A model generated the notes under the pieces. It had not been told where the DNA came from. It saw only the letters and a program-made list of their open reading frames with translations, and searched no databases. From Natronohydrobacter sp. (lineage in GTDB: Bacteria > Pseudomonadota > Alphaproteobacteria > Rhodobacterales > Rhodobacteraceae), in the NCBI GenBank assembly GCA_030603695.1, contig JAUVXF010000002.1:62001-126000 (forward strand): a DNA stretch of 64,000 nucleotides. The letters run 5' to 3'. A program made the translations under genes and the position numbers. Of the stretch, positions 35,724-44,628 are shown piece after piece (the stretch's first letter is position 1; the number at the start of each line of letters is the position of its first letter).

Positions 35724-37046
35724 TTAGTCAAGGCTTTCCAGCACATCCGCCAAGGTGCCGATCAACTGGTCGATATGCGCTTTCTCGATAATCAGCGGCG
35801 GCGACATGGCGATGATATCGCCCGTTGTGCGGATCAGAACGCCCTTTTCATAGGCTTTGAGGAAGGCTGAAAACGCGCGTTGCGTGGGCGCACCGGGGAT
35901 AGGTTCCAATTCGATGGCGCCGATCAGCCCCATATTGCGAATATCAATCACATGGCGATGGCCTTTGAGGGAATGCACCGCCTCTTCCCAATAGGGCGCA
36001 ATTTCGGCGCAACGCTCGAACAGCGCTTCTTCGCGATAGGTTTCCAGCGTGGCCAGCCCGGCAGCTGAGGCGATGGGATTGCCGGAATAGGTATAGCCGT
36101 GAAACAGCTCTATCATATGTTCCGGGCCGGTCATGAAGGCGTCATGGATTTCCGCGCTTGTCAGCACGGCGCCCATGGGAATAACGCCATTTGTCAGGCC
36201 TTTGGCGCAAGTGATCATGTCTGGTGTCACATCAAAATGCTGCGCGCCAAAGGCACTGCCAAGCCGGCCAAAGCCTGTGATCACCTCGTCAAAGATCAGT
36301 AAGATACCGTGTTTGCGCGTAATCTCGCGCAGGCGCTGCAAATAGCCCTTGGGCGGGATCAGAACGCCCGTGGAACCTGCTACAGGTTCCACAATCACGG
36401 CAGCAATTGTATCTGGGCCGTGCAGGGCGACAATGCGCTCCAACTCATCCGCCAGATTGGCGCCATGTTCGGGCTGGCCCTTTGTCCATTGGTTTTGGGG
36501 GATATGGGTATGGGGCAGGTGATCCACCCCTGCCAGCATCGCGCCGAAATGGCGGCGGTTATTGACAATCCCGCCAACCGAAATGCCGCCGAAATTCACG
36601 CCATGATACCCGCGCTCGCGCCCGATCAGGCGGGTGCGGCTGGCATTGCCTGTGGCGCGCTGATAGGCGATTGCAATTTTCAGCGCCGTTTCAACGGCTT
36701 CCGAGCCTGAATTGACAAAAAACGCATGATCAATCCCCTCTGGGGCCAGATCCACCAAGCGATTGGCCAGTTCAAAAGCTTTGGGGTGGCCCATCTGGAA
36801 GGCTGGGGCATAATCCAGTTCTGCCGCCTGTTTCTGGATCGCCTCTACAATCTTGGGGCGCGCATGTCCGGCATTGCAGCACCATAGGCCCGCCGTGCCA
36901 TCCAGCACCTGACGCCCGTCAGAGGTGGTGTAGAACATCCCCTCTGCTGCGACCATCATCCGGGGCGCCTGTTTGAACTGGCGATTGGCGGTAAAGGGCA
37001 TCCAGAAGGCGCGCAGATCATTCGGGGTGGTGCGGTCAAGGGCCAT
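35724..37046 (-). CDS. Class III omega-amino acid:pyruvate aminotransferase
   Basis: PLP aminotransferase of 440 residues. The PLP lysine is K282 in ITCAKGLTNG, D253 in FDEVITGFGR pairs with the pyridine nitrogen, and the N-terminal FWMPFTANRQFK and the block LDGTAGLWCCNAGH are typical of beta-alanine:pyruvate transaminases. It therefore probably transfers an omega-amino group to pyruvate. Substrates such as beta-alanine, taurine or polyamine products are possible. A LysE-type exporter gene and a TRAP transporter lie upstream on the same strand, but no shared pathway is evident. Confidence 0.9.
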   Translation of the reverse strand: MALDRTTPNDLRAFWMPFTANRQFKQAPRMMVAAEGMFYTTSDGRQVLDGTAGLWCCNAGHARPKIVEAIQKQAAELDYAPAFQMGHPKAFELANRLVDLAPEGIDHAFFVNSGSEAVETALKIAIAYQRATGNASRTRLIGRERGYHGVNFGGISVGGIVNNRRHFGAMLAGVDHLPHTHIPQNQWTKGQPEHGANLADELERIVALHGPDTIAAVIVEPVAGSTGVLIPPKGYLQRLREITRKHGILLIFDEVITGFGRLGSAFGAQHFDVTPDMITCAKGLTNGVIPMGAVLTSAEIHDAFMTGPEHMIELFHGYTYSGNPIASAAGLATLETYREEALFERCAEIAPYWEEAVHSLKGHRHVIDIRNMGLIGAIELEPIPGAPTQRAFSAFLKAYEKGVLIRTTGDIIAMSPPLIIEKAHIDQLIGTLADVLESLD

Positions 37047-37122
37047 TGGGAAAACTCCGGCAAGTTTTGATCAAAAGACGCTAACAGATTTGCGCCCCAA
37101 GGCAAGGGGGCAGAGATTGGGC

Positions 37123-37716
37123 CTAGAGAAAGACCATGAACGCCGACAGCGCCAAAAGCGCGGCCATAACTCGCATGAACAACCGCCAATGCGCTGGCGA
37201 TTGGACAAGCCGAGTTAACAGCGCGCCCGCGCTGGCCCAAAACAGGCAGACCCCAAGATTTGTGCCGCTAAAGGCAAGGGCCAGACGCGCGGATTCCTGC
37301 ACGGGGGGCAGGCCTGCGCCATAGCCTGCCGAGGCTGCGAAAGCCACCGCCCAGACCTTGGGATTGATCCACTGGAACAATGCGCCCTGCCACAATGTCA
37401 TGGGCTGGCCTATATCTTGTGCCTCTGTCGTGGGGCGGCGGGTGGCAGTGTAATAGTTCCACGCCATCCACAAAATCCATGCCGCCGCACAGCCACGCAG
37501 CACCAGCCCAAGGGCCGGGTTTGCCAGCACCAGCGCCCCCACACCCAGCGCTGTGACCGCGGCAATCACCCCCACGCCCAGCACTACCCCAAACAAATGC
37601 GGCAAACTGCGGCGAAAGCCAAACCGCGCCCCAGACGCAGTAAGCATGATCACATTTGGCCCCGGCGAAAACAGGCCAAGGAACACAAAACCATAAAGCA
37701 GCGGATCAAAGAGCAT
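37123..37716 (-). CDS. LysE/RhtB family amino-acid exporter
   Basis: Inner-membrane protein of 197 residues with about six hydrophobic segments. The N-terminal signature GLFSPGPNVIMLTASGARFGFRRSLPH and the central FQWINPKVWAVAFAAS identify the LysE translocator superfamily, which exports amino acids or derivatives. The ATG at 37716 is preferred over a TTG at 37737; neither has a strong ribosome site. Substrate unknown. Confidence 0.85.
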   Translation of the reverse strand: MLFDPLLYGFVFLGLFSPGPNVIMLTASGARFGFRRSLPHLFGVVLGVGVIAAVTALGVGALVLANPALGLVLRGCAAAWILWMAWNYYTATRRPTTEAQDIGQPMTLWQGALFQWINPKVWAVAFAASAGYGAGLPPVQESARLALAFSGTNLGVCLFWASAGALLTRLVQSPAHWRLFMRVMAALLALSAFMVFL

Positions 37717-37742
37717 GGGCAGACCGTGAGAGGACAATGGAG

Positions 37743-37768
37743 AGACCCCGGCGCGCTGGCCGGGGTCT
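37743..37768 (-). terminator. Hairpin downstream of the TRAP operon
   Basis: AGACCCCGGC (37743-37752) pairs with GCCGGGGTCT (37759-37768) over a six-base loop, between the dctM stop and the lysE start. The minus-strand tail (CTCCATTG) is not T-rich, so it may be a weak terminator or a 3'-end stabiliser. Confidence 0.55.
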
Positions 37769-37797
37769 GAGATGGTGTTAGCGCTTTATGCAGTCCC

Positions 37798-39153
37798 TTA
37801 CAACAGACGCCCCGGCAGCCAAAGCACCAGTTGCGGGTAAAGGAATACCATCATCACCGCCAGCACCTGCAACAGCACAAAGGGGATCACGCCCTTGTAA
37901 ATATCGATGATTGTCACGCTGGGTGGGGCCACGCCTTTCAGATAAAAGAGCGAGAAACCCACAGGCGGCGTCAGGAAGGATGTTTGCAGCACCACTGCGA
38001 ACAGCACCAGAAACCAGATTTGATCAAACCCAAGCGCCACAACGACAGGAGAGACCAGCGGCAGCATGATGAGCGAGATTTCCAGCCAATCCAGAAAGAA
38101 CCCCGCCAGAAAGGCGATGAACAGGATTGTCAGGATTATCCCCGATGGGCCAAAGGGCAGCGCCTTGAGCGATTGAGATATGAACTCATCCCCGCCAAGC
38201 TGGCGCATGACAACCGCGAACATCGTGGCCCCAAGGAAGATGCCAAAGATGAAAGCCGTGGTGAGTGTGGTTTTCATGCCCACATCTTTCAGCACCGCAA
38301 GGCTTAGCTTGCCATTCGCCGCCGCCAGAAGGGTGGCCCCGAAAGCCCCAAGGCCAGAGGCTTCGGTCGGCGTGGCAAGCCCCGCAAAAATAGACCCAAG
38401 CACAGCGATGATCAGCAAAAGCGGCGGCACGACAGCCAGCAAGGTGTCAAAAATCAGTTTTGCCGTCACCGGTGGCAGGTCTGTTGGCGCGGGTGCCAGC
38501 TTTTTGAAAAAGGTAGCCGCCCCCATGATGTAGATGATGTAGAATACCCCCAGCATCAGGCCCGGAATCAGCGCGCCCATGAACAGCCCGCCCACCGATA
38601 CCGCCATAAGATCGGCCATGATGATCAGCATGATCGATGGCGGGATCAGAATACCCAATGTGCCCGCAGAACAGACCACGCCAGACGCGAAGCCCTTGTT
38701 ATAGCCCTGTTGCAACATGATCGGCATGGACAAAAGAGCAAGCAGCACCACCGATGCGCCCACAACCCCGGTAGAGGCCGCCAGCAGAATGCCGATCAGC
38801 ACCACACCCAGCGCCAGCCCGCCCCGAAACCGACCGAACAGCTGGATGAAATTCGACATCAGCTTTTCCGTAACGCCAGAGCGTTCCAGCATCAGACCCA
38901 TATAGATGAACATGGGCAGCGCAACGAGGATCCAGTTGGACATCTGTCCCCAGACGCGCTGAACAAAAATACCGAAAATCCGCCAATCGGTCAGGAAATA
39001 GGTTTCCCAATTGAAATATTCGTAGCCAAGCACAGCGATCGCGCTGAACAGCAGCGATACCCCCGCGAGCACCCAGGCAATCGGAATGCCAGTGAAGATA
39101 AGCGCGATGAATGTGCCGAGCATCGCAACCACAAGTATTTCGTTAACTTCCAT
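37798..39153 (-). CDS. TRAP transporter large permease DctM
   Basis: Twelve-helix inner-membrane permease of 451 residues that couples Na+ or H+ influx to solute uptake. Conserved DctM blocks: VALPMFIYMGLMLERSGV, LAASTGVVGASVVLLALLSMPIM, GTLGILIPPSIMLI and TPTEASGLGAFGA. The last gene of dctPQM in order P-Q-M on the minus strand. A 90-base gap separates it from dctQ, with ribosome site AAAAGGACT before the ATG. Large size of the hydrophilic-residue-poor loops is normal. Confidence 0.93.
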   Translation of the reverse strand: MEVNEILVVAMLGTFIALIFTGIPIAWVLAGVSLLFSAIAVLGYEYFNWETYFLTDWRIFGIFVQRVWGQMSNWILVALPMFIYMGLMLERSGVTEKLMSNFIQLFGRFRGGLALGVVLIGILLAASTGVVGASVVLLALLSMPIMLQQGYNKGFASGVVCSAGTLGILIPPSIMLIIMADLMAVSVGGLFMGALIPGLMLGVFYIIYIMGAATFFKKLAPAPTDLPPVTAKLIFDTLLAVVPPLLLIIAVLGSIFAGLATPTEASGLGAFGATLLAAANGKLSLAVLKDVGMKTTLTTAFIFGIFLGATMFAVVMRQLGGDEFISQSLKALPFGPSGIILTILFIAFLAGFFLDWLEISLIMLPLVSPVVVALGFDQIWFLVLFAVVLQTSFLTPPVGFSLFYLKGVAPPSVTIIDIYKGVIPFVLLQVLAVMMVFLYPQLVLWLPGRLL

Positions 39154-39243
39154 GCTCTAGTCCTTTTGAACCCTGCGGGCCAAGCGTCGTTCTGTCGCCC
39201 GGTATGCCACGCGCGGCGGATATTATGCAAAGAGTCTCGCGAC

Positions 39244-39840
39244 TCAGTTGGGGCGATGTGGAAGGGAGCGCGGGAATGCGAATAAAAAGCTTGTCACGCG
39301 CGTCAACCGGGCAAAAGCCGCAATGCCGATATAGGCAAAGGCAAGTACGATAACCGACTTGATCATCCAGCGATGGGTTAGCCCACCGGGCGCAGACGAC
39401 GTTTCACCCCGTCTATACGAGAGTTCGACAAAGGGTATCGCATAGCTGACCATGATATAGGACATCGGCAGCAGAATCAGAGCGATCATGAACAGTTCGA
39501 TCCAGGCGCGTGTCGCGGGCCGGAAATTCGCGGCCATGGCATCTACGCGCACATGCGCATCATGCAAGATTGCGTAACCTATCCCAAACATGAACCCCAC
39601 GGCATACAGGTGCCATTGCACTTCCTCTACCCAGACATTGTTCACGTTGAAGACATAGCGCATCGTGACGTTCACCACGATGATCATGACCAGAATTATC
39701 CAGATCGAATTTAGGATGTAGGAAACCGCGCCAAGTCCCGCTTCAAGAATGCTGGAAATCCGGGTTTGGGGGAAATTCAGGCCACTGCCATGGCCCGCCG
39801 CGTCGATGGCGTTTTCGGCAGCATTGTCTGGTTGGCTCAT
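39244..39840 (-). CDS. TRAP transporter small permease DctQ
   Basis: Four-helix membrane subunit of 198 residues. Segments at about 40-62, 75-95, 118-140 and 160-178 are hydrophobic, and VNVTMRYVFNVNNVWVEEVQWHLY with ILHDAHVRVDA is the DctQ signature. A 30-residue N-terminal extension is polar and typical of the mannitol/chloroaromatic-like subgroup. It lies between dctP, from which it is separated by a hairpin at 39893-39917, and dctM. Confidence 0.9.
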   Translation of the reverse strand: MSQPDNAAENAIDAAGHGSGLNFPQTRISSILEAGLGAVSYILNSIWIILVMIIVVNVTMRYVFNVNNVWVEEVQWHLYAVGFMFGIGYAILHDAHVRVDAMAANFRPATRAWIELFMIALILLPMSYIMVSYAIPFVELSYRRGETSSAPGGLTHRWMIKSVIVLAFAYIGIAAFARLTRVTSFLFAFPRSLPHRPN

Positions 39841-39892
39841 GTGTCTATCCCCTTGCGGAAATCAAGTTCTGCCTGTTTTCAATTTGAAAGAA

Positions 39893-39917
39893 GCTGCGCC
39901 CTTTTGAGGGGCGCAGC
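39893..39917 (-). terminator. Intercistronic hairpin between dctP and dctQ
   Basis: GCTGCGCCC (39893-39901) pairs with GGGCGCAGC (39909-39917). On the minus strand it is followed by TTCTTTC, a moderate U-tail. It probably lets most transcripts end after the highly needed binding protein and only a fraction continue into the permease genes. Confidence 0.65.
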
Positions 39918-39939
39918 CTTTGATCCCAGTGGGATCAGA

Positions 39940-41001
39940 TCATTCCCCGATACGGGTCTGCCAATCGCGCGGCAGATAGCCTTGCTCTTTCCAGGGGCGC
40001 AGTTCTGCCTGATAGGCCATCATCGAAGAATAGACCTTGCCGAACATCTCGTCCCGCTCTGACCAGCTGCTCAACACCTTGTTGGATGCCTCGCGGAAGG
40101 CCGCGATTTGCTCGTCTGAATAGGTGCGCACATTCACGCCACGCTCTTCATAGCGTGCAAACACTGCACCTTGCAGCGCTTCTGCGCGGGCGATGGCATA
40201 GGCATTGCCTGCCATGCAGGTCATCTCGATCAGCGCGCGGGTTTGATCTTCCAGCCCGTTCCAGACATCAAGATTGACATACAGGAACTGGTTTGTCGAA
40301 GGCTGGTGCCAGCCGGGCATATAGAAGTAATCCGCCACTTCGAAGAAAGCGAGTTGCTCGTCCACTGTTGGCAGAGAGAATTCTGTTCCATCCAGAACGC
40401 CTGTTTCCAGCGCCTGATACAGTTCGCCACCCGGCAGCAGGGTTACGGACATGCCGAATTCGCCAAAGATTTCACCACCTACACCGGCTGCACGGAAGCG
40501 AAGCCCTTGCAGATCTGCAACTGTGGGCACTTCCCGGCGGAACCAGCCGGCCCCTTCGGGGCTGATTGTGCCGCAAAGCACGGGATGCACGTTATAGGGG
40601 TGGAAGGTTTCTTCCAGCAGTTCCTGACCGCCGTGATGGGTCATCCATGCCAAGAATTCGATGGATTCCAAGCCAAATGGCGTTGCACCAAACAGCGCGG
40701 ATGCAGGAACAGTGCCCCACTCGTAGCCCATCCAGCTATAACCGGCGTCAATATTGCCCTGCGAGACATTCTCGAAGATCGAGAGTGCGGGAACAACTGC
40801 ACCCGGCTCTGCCACGCGCAGATCAATATTGCCACCCGAAACGGCGCGCAGTTGATCGGCCACCCATGGCATCGTATCGCCCAGCGCTGTCAGCGTGGAT
40901 GCAAAGCTCATGGGGATCTGCCAGCGCACGCGCTCTTGCGCCTGAACTGCGCCTGCCACAAGGCTGGCGCTTAGCGCAGTGGTGATAAGCAGTTTATTCA
41001 T
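39940..41001 (-). CDS. TRAP transporter substrate-binding protein DctP
   Basis: Periplasmic binding protein of 353 residues with a cleaved Sec signal (NKLLITTALSASLVAGAVQA-Q). The mature part has WQIPMSFASTLTALGDTMPWVADQL and the conserved arginine block GLRFRAAGVGGEIF. The region QGNIDAGYSWMGYEWGTVPASALFGATPFG resembles the TakP/2-oxoacid-like TRAP family, so carboxylates such as 2-oxo acids are plausible substrates (inference). A perfect GGAGGA ribosome site at 41008-41013 decides the ATG at 41001. It is first in a dctPQM operon. Confidence 0.92.
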   Translation of the reverse strand: MNKLLITTALSASLVAGAVQAQERVRWQIPMSFASTLTALGDTMPWVADQLRAVSGGNIDLRVAEPGAVVPALSIFENVSQGNIDAGYSWMGYEWGTVPASALFGATPFGLESIEFLAWMTHHGGQELLEETFHPYNVHPVLCGTISPEGAGWFRREVPTVADLQGLRFRAAGVGGEIFGEFGMSVTLLPGGELYQALETGVLDGTEFSLPTVDEQLAFFEVADYFYMPGWHQPSTNQFLYVNLDVWNGLEDQTRALIEMTCMAGNAYAIARAEALQGAVFARYEERGVNVRTYSDEQIAAFREASNKVLSSWSERDEMFGKVYSSMMAYQAELRPWKEQGYLPRDWQTRIGE

Positions 41002-41306
41002 TCTTATTCCTCCGGTTGTTGGACATCGGTCGCATTTTCCGCCGACAGAGGCAGCAGCCGCAAGTAAAACCGCGACACTGCCGCGCAACATAATTGCGCC
41101 AAGCTGCCGCTTGTTTTCTGAAACGCTCCTCCCTCTGAAAGCAGTGGTAAAATAAACTAACCAATTCTGACAAGCGAAATCTTTGTATAGCTGTCTAAAA
41201 ACTATCCTCCCGCCAATTCCTACGTGATCAGTGCCGTGGAATTCTTGCGCGCCAATAAGGTGTTAGGGCAATTGACCTGCCTTGGGCGAAAGGGCATTCT
41301 GCCGGT
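41002..41306. other. Divergent intergenic region dctP / glnE
   Basis: 305 bases between two divergent starts. It holds the dctP ribosome site at 41008-41013 and an AT-rich stretch at about 41140-41210 that probably contains the dctP promoter. TTGACC (41272-41277) with a 17-base spacer and a poor CATTCT could serve glnE; if so, the transcript would start at or next to the ATG. No gene or conserved RNA is seen. Confidence 0.5.
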
Positions 41307-44123
41307 ATGGAATTTGGCCCTTTAACACGCTCGCCGCTGCCATATGACGCCGAATCCGGCGCAGAGGCGCATGCGCTTTATCCCGACATCGCCGGCCCTT
41401 ACCGCGATCTGGTTGCGGGGGTTGCCGGATGCAGCCCCTATTTGCGCGACCTTTTGGTGCGAGAGCGTGATTGGATGGCCGCCGCATTCCAACAGCCGCC
41501 GCAAGCCAGCCTGATGGCGGAACTGGACGAACTTGGCACAGTTGCTCTGCCAGATTTGTCATCCCGTTTGCGCCGGGCCAAGCGGCGCATCGGGCTATTG
41601 GCCGCGGTGGCCGATCTGGGGGGGGTGTGGCGGCTGGATCAGGTGACAGGCGCATTAACGGATCTGGCCGATCGCGCGACAGATGTGGCCTTGCGCGCGC
41701 TGGTGGCAGAAGAAATCCGCCGTGGCAAATTGCCGGGTGCAACGCTTGCAGATGCGCAAACCGGCGCTGGAATGGTTGTTCTGGCCATGGGCAAGATGGG
41801 CGCGCGCGAATTGAATTATTCGTCCGATATTGATCTGATCTGCCTGTTTGACGAAACCCGCTTCACCCCCGATGATTACCACGAGGCCCGCGCGGCCTTT
41901 GTCCGCGTCACCCGCAAGCTGTGTGGCCTGTTGTCCGATCACACCGCCGAGGGCTATGTTTTTCGCACTGATCTGCGGTTGCGCCCCGATCCCTCTGTTA
42001 CCCCCGTATGCCTGTCCATGGACGCGGCAGAGCGGTATTATGAAAGCCTTGGCCGCACATGGGAGCGCGCGGCCTATATCAAGGCGCGGCCCTGTGCCGG
42101 CGATCTGGCGGCAGGCGCGCGGTTTTTGGAAACGCTGCGCCCCTTTGTCTGGCGCAGGCATCTGGATTATGCCGCCATTCAAGATGCTCATGACATGCGC
42201 TTGAAAATCAAGGCGCATAAAGGCTTGGGTGGCGCTTTGGCGCTGGAGGGGCATGATATCAAACTGGGGCAGGGGGGCATTCGAGAGATCGAGTTTTTCA
42301 CCCAGACGCGCCAGCTTATCGCCGGGGGCCGTGACCCGGAATTGCGCAGTCCCCGCACTGTTGAGGGGTTGGCCGCGCTTGCGGCAAAGGGTTGGTTGCC
42401 CCAGGATGTTGCCGACAAACTGAGCGCCCATTACACCGCGCATCGCGAGATAGAGCACCGTTTGCAAATGGTGCAAGACGCCCAGACCCAGAAAATGCCA
42501 ACAACCCCAGAGGGGTTTGACAGGATTTCCCGGTTTATGGGGGTTGCCGATACGGCAGAATTTCGGGCGCATCTGAAAGCGCGGCTTGCAGATGTGGCCA
42601 GCCTGACAGAAGGGTTTTTCGCTCCCGAAAGCCCCAGCGCGCCAGAGCCAGAGCTGTCCGAGGCCGCGCAAGAGCTTATTGCCGGTTGGCATAGCTACGC
42701 TGCCCTGCGATCCGGGCGCGCAAAGGAAATCTTCAAGCGTGTGCGCCCTGTGATCCTGAACAAGCTGCAAGATGCCGCCGATCCCGATGCCGCGCTTATC
42801 CAGTTTGACCGCTTTCTTGGCGGTCTGCCCGCCGGCGTGCAGCTCTTTTCGTTATTCGAGGCTAATCCGCAGCTTATCGCATTGATTGTTGATATATGCG
42901 CAACAGCGCCCCGCCTTGCCGCCTATCTGTCGCGCAATGCGGCGGTGTTTGATGCCGTGATTGGCGGCGCGTTTTTTGCCCCTTGGCCGGGAACCGCCGC
43001 GCTTCAGCGTGAATTGGCGGATCGTCTGGCCCAGATTGATGATTACGAGCGCCAATTGGATGCGGCGCGTATTTGGGCGCGGGAATGGCATTTCCGCGTT
43101 GGTGTGCATCATTTGCGCGGGCTGGTAGATGCCTTTGAAGCTGCGGCAGAATATGCCGCATTGGCAGAGGCCGCGCTTGGGGCGCTCTGGCCCGTGGTGC
43201 AAGCCGAATTCGCGCGCAAGCATGGGGCACCGCCGGGGCATGGGGCGGTGGTGCTGGGTATGGGGTCGCTTGGGGCAGGGCGGTTGAATGCGGCTTCTGA
43301 TCTGGATTTGATCGTGATCTATGAGGCCGATCATGATGACATGTCAGACGGCCCCCGCCCGCTGGATGCCCGCAGCTATTATGCGCGGCTGACAAAGGCG
43401 TTTCTGACAGCCATATCCGCCCCCACCGCCGAGGGGCGGCTCTATGAAGTGGATATGCGCTTGCGCCCCTCTGGGCGGCAAGGGCCAGTGGCCACCAGTT
43501 TGGCCGCGTTTCAGCAGTATCAGCGCGACGAGGCCTGGACATGGGAGCATCTGGCGCTGACACGCGCGCGCCGTGTGGCCGGGTCTGTGGCCTTGGGCGA
43601 GAGACTGGAGGCATTTCGCCGCGCGCTTTTGGCAGAGAAATCCGGCGGGGCCACAGTGGCGCAAGATGTGGCCGATATGCGCGCGCGTCTGGCAGAGGCA
43701 AAGCCCGCCCATGGGTTGTGGGATGCCAAAGCCGGGCCGGGGCGGTTGATGGATATCGAGTTGATCGCGCAATTCTGTGCGCTGCGCACAGGCCATTCTG
43801 CGCGCCGCGTGGAAGCGCAATTGCGCGCAGGCGCTAAAGCCGGCGTGCTGGGCGCAGAGGCGGAACAGGCGTTGTTGCAGGCTTATCGGCTGTGCTGGGG
43901 CTTGCAGGCAACAGGGCGGCTGCTGGCAGATCAGATTTCCGATATCGCGGCTCTTGGCCCCGGTGGTCAGAAGTTTATCTTGTCATCCGCAGGCGCAGAG
44001 ACTGCCGATGCGCTGGCCGCCCTGTTGCGCGATTTCTGCGCGCAGGCGGATCAGGCAATAACTGCCACGCTGACATCAGAGGCGGCCATGGCCGGAAAGG
44101 ACGATAATGCAGACCAGCCATGA
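41307..44123 (+). CDS. glnE: Bifunctional glutamine synthetase adenylyltransferase/deadenylase
   Basis: Adds or removes AMP on glutamine synthetase according to PII and glutamine. The 938 residues contain two nucleotidyltransferase units. The N-terminal deadenylylase has GKMGARELNYSSDIDLICLF near residues 163-182, and the C-terminal adenylylase has GSLGAGRLNAASDLDLIVIY near residues 652-671. Each is followed by an RTDLRLRP or VDMRLRPSGRQGP block. The start at 41307 lacks a clear ribosome site. The next gene begins 17 bases before its stop, suggesting coupled translation. Confidence 0.96.
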   Translation: MEFGPLTRSPLPYDAESGAEAHALYPDIAGPYRDLVAGVAGCSPYLRDLLVRERDWMAAAFQQPPQASLMAELDELGTVALPDLSSRLRRAKRRIGLLAAVADLGGVWRLDQVTGALTDLADRATDVALRALVAEEIRRGKLPGATLADAQTGAGMVVLAMGKMGARELNYSSDIDLICLFDETRFTPDDYHEARAAFVRVTRKLCGLLSDHTAEGYVFRTDLRLRPDPSVTPVCLSMDAAERYYESLGRTWERAAYIKARPCAGDLAAGARFLETLRPFVWRRHLDYAAIQDAHDMRLKIKAHKGLGGALALEGHDIKLGQGGIREIEFFTQTRQLIAGGRDPELRSPRTVEGLAALAAKGWLPQDVADKLSAHYTAHREIEHRLQMVQDAQTQKMPTTPEGFDRISRFMGVADTAEFRAHLKARLADVASLTEGFFAPESPSAPEPELSEAAQELIAGWHSYAALRSGRAKEIFKRVRPVILNKLQDAADPDAALIQFDRFLGGLPAGVQLFSLFEANPQLIALIVDICATAPRLAAYLSRNAAVFDAVIGGAFFAPWPGTAALQRELADRLAQIDDYERQLDAARIWAREWHFRVGVHHLRGLVDAFEAAAEYAALAEAALGALWPVVQAEFARKHGAPPGHGAVVLGMGSLGAGRLNAASDLDLIVIYEADHDDMSDGPRPLDARSYYARLTKAFLTAISAPTAEGRLYEVDMRLRPSGRQGPVATSLAAFQQYQRDEAWTWEHLALTRARRVAGSVALGERLEAFRRALLAEKSGGATVAQDVADMRARLAEAKPAHGLWDAKAGPGRLMDIELIAQFCALRTGHSARRVEAQLRAGAKAGVLGAEAEQALLQAYRLCWGLQATGRLLADQISDIAALGPGGQKFILSSAGAETADALAALLRDFCAQADQAITATLTSEAAMAGKDDNADQP

Positions 44124-44361
44124 CCCGAAAGGGCTGATACGCGAAAGTTACCGCATGGAGGGGATTTCAGACGGGGAATGCCGTTCCATCCTGATTGACT
44201 GGGCGCTAAGCCTGCCCGCAGAGGCCGACCAGCGCACGGCCCTGAATGAGATGCTTGCACAATATGGCGCAGATCACCCCGACCACCCCATGACCGCCCT
44301 TTTGCAAGAGGGGCTGGACGCCCCCACGCCCAAGCGCGGGCGCAGGCGGCGTGAGGGATAG
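44107..44361 (+). CDS. Small conserved-looking protein overlapping glnE
   Basis: An 84-residue soluble protein (MQTSHDPKGLIRESYRMEGISDGECRS split, then ILIDWALSLPAEADQ, YGADHPDHPMTALLQEGL) with a basic end, KRGRRRREG. I do not recognise a domain. The frame overlaps glnE by 17 bases and tusA begins five bases after its stop, so it sits in a three-gene run with normal codon preference for this genome. The pattern YRMEGIS...WAL resembles a small helical protein; function unknown. Confidence 0.7.
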   Translation: MQTSHDPKGLIRESYRMEGISDGECRSILIDWALSLPAEADQRTALNEMLAQYGADHPDHPMTALLQEGLDAPTPKRGRRRREG

Positions 44362-44365
44362 GGCG

Positions 44366-44608
44366 ATGGCGTCAGATCAGATCTTTGCAGATGTCGAATT
44401 GGATGCAATCGGGCTTTTATGCCCTTTGCCTGTCTTGAAAGCGCGCAAGCGGCTGAAAGACATGCAGTCTGGCCAAGTGCTGTGTATTTTGGCCAGCGAT
44501 CCGGCGGCGGTGGTGGATATTCCGCATTTTTGCGCAGAATCTGGCCATATGTTGCTGGACATGCAAGAGCGCCCAGAGGCCACCGCTTATTTCATCCGCC
44601 ACAAATAG
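44366..44608 (+). CDS. TusA-family sulfurtransferase
   Basis: An 80-residue sulfur carrier. The persulfide cysteine is C19 in GLLCPLPVLKARKRL, the CPxP motif, followed by SGQVLCILASDPAAVVDIPHFC, which matches the TusA/SirA/YedF fold. TusA-like proteins pass sulfur for tRNA thiolation, Moco synthesis or sulfur oxidation. The start at 44366 has GAGGGATAGGG upstream; a start at 44351 would overlap the preceding gene. No dsr, sox or moa genes are nearby, so the partner is unknown. Confidence 0.9.
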   Translation: MASDQIFADVELDAIGLLCPLPVLKARKRLKDMQSGQVLCILASDPAAVVDIPHFCAESGHMLLDMQERPEATAYFIRHK

Positions 44609-44628
44609 TGCGCAGGATTGGCCACAGA

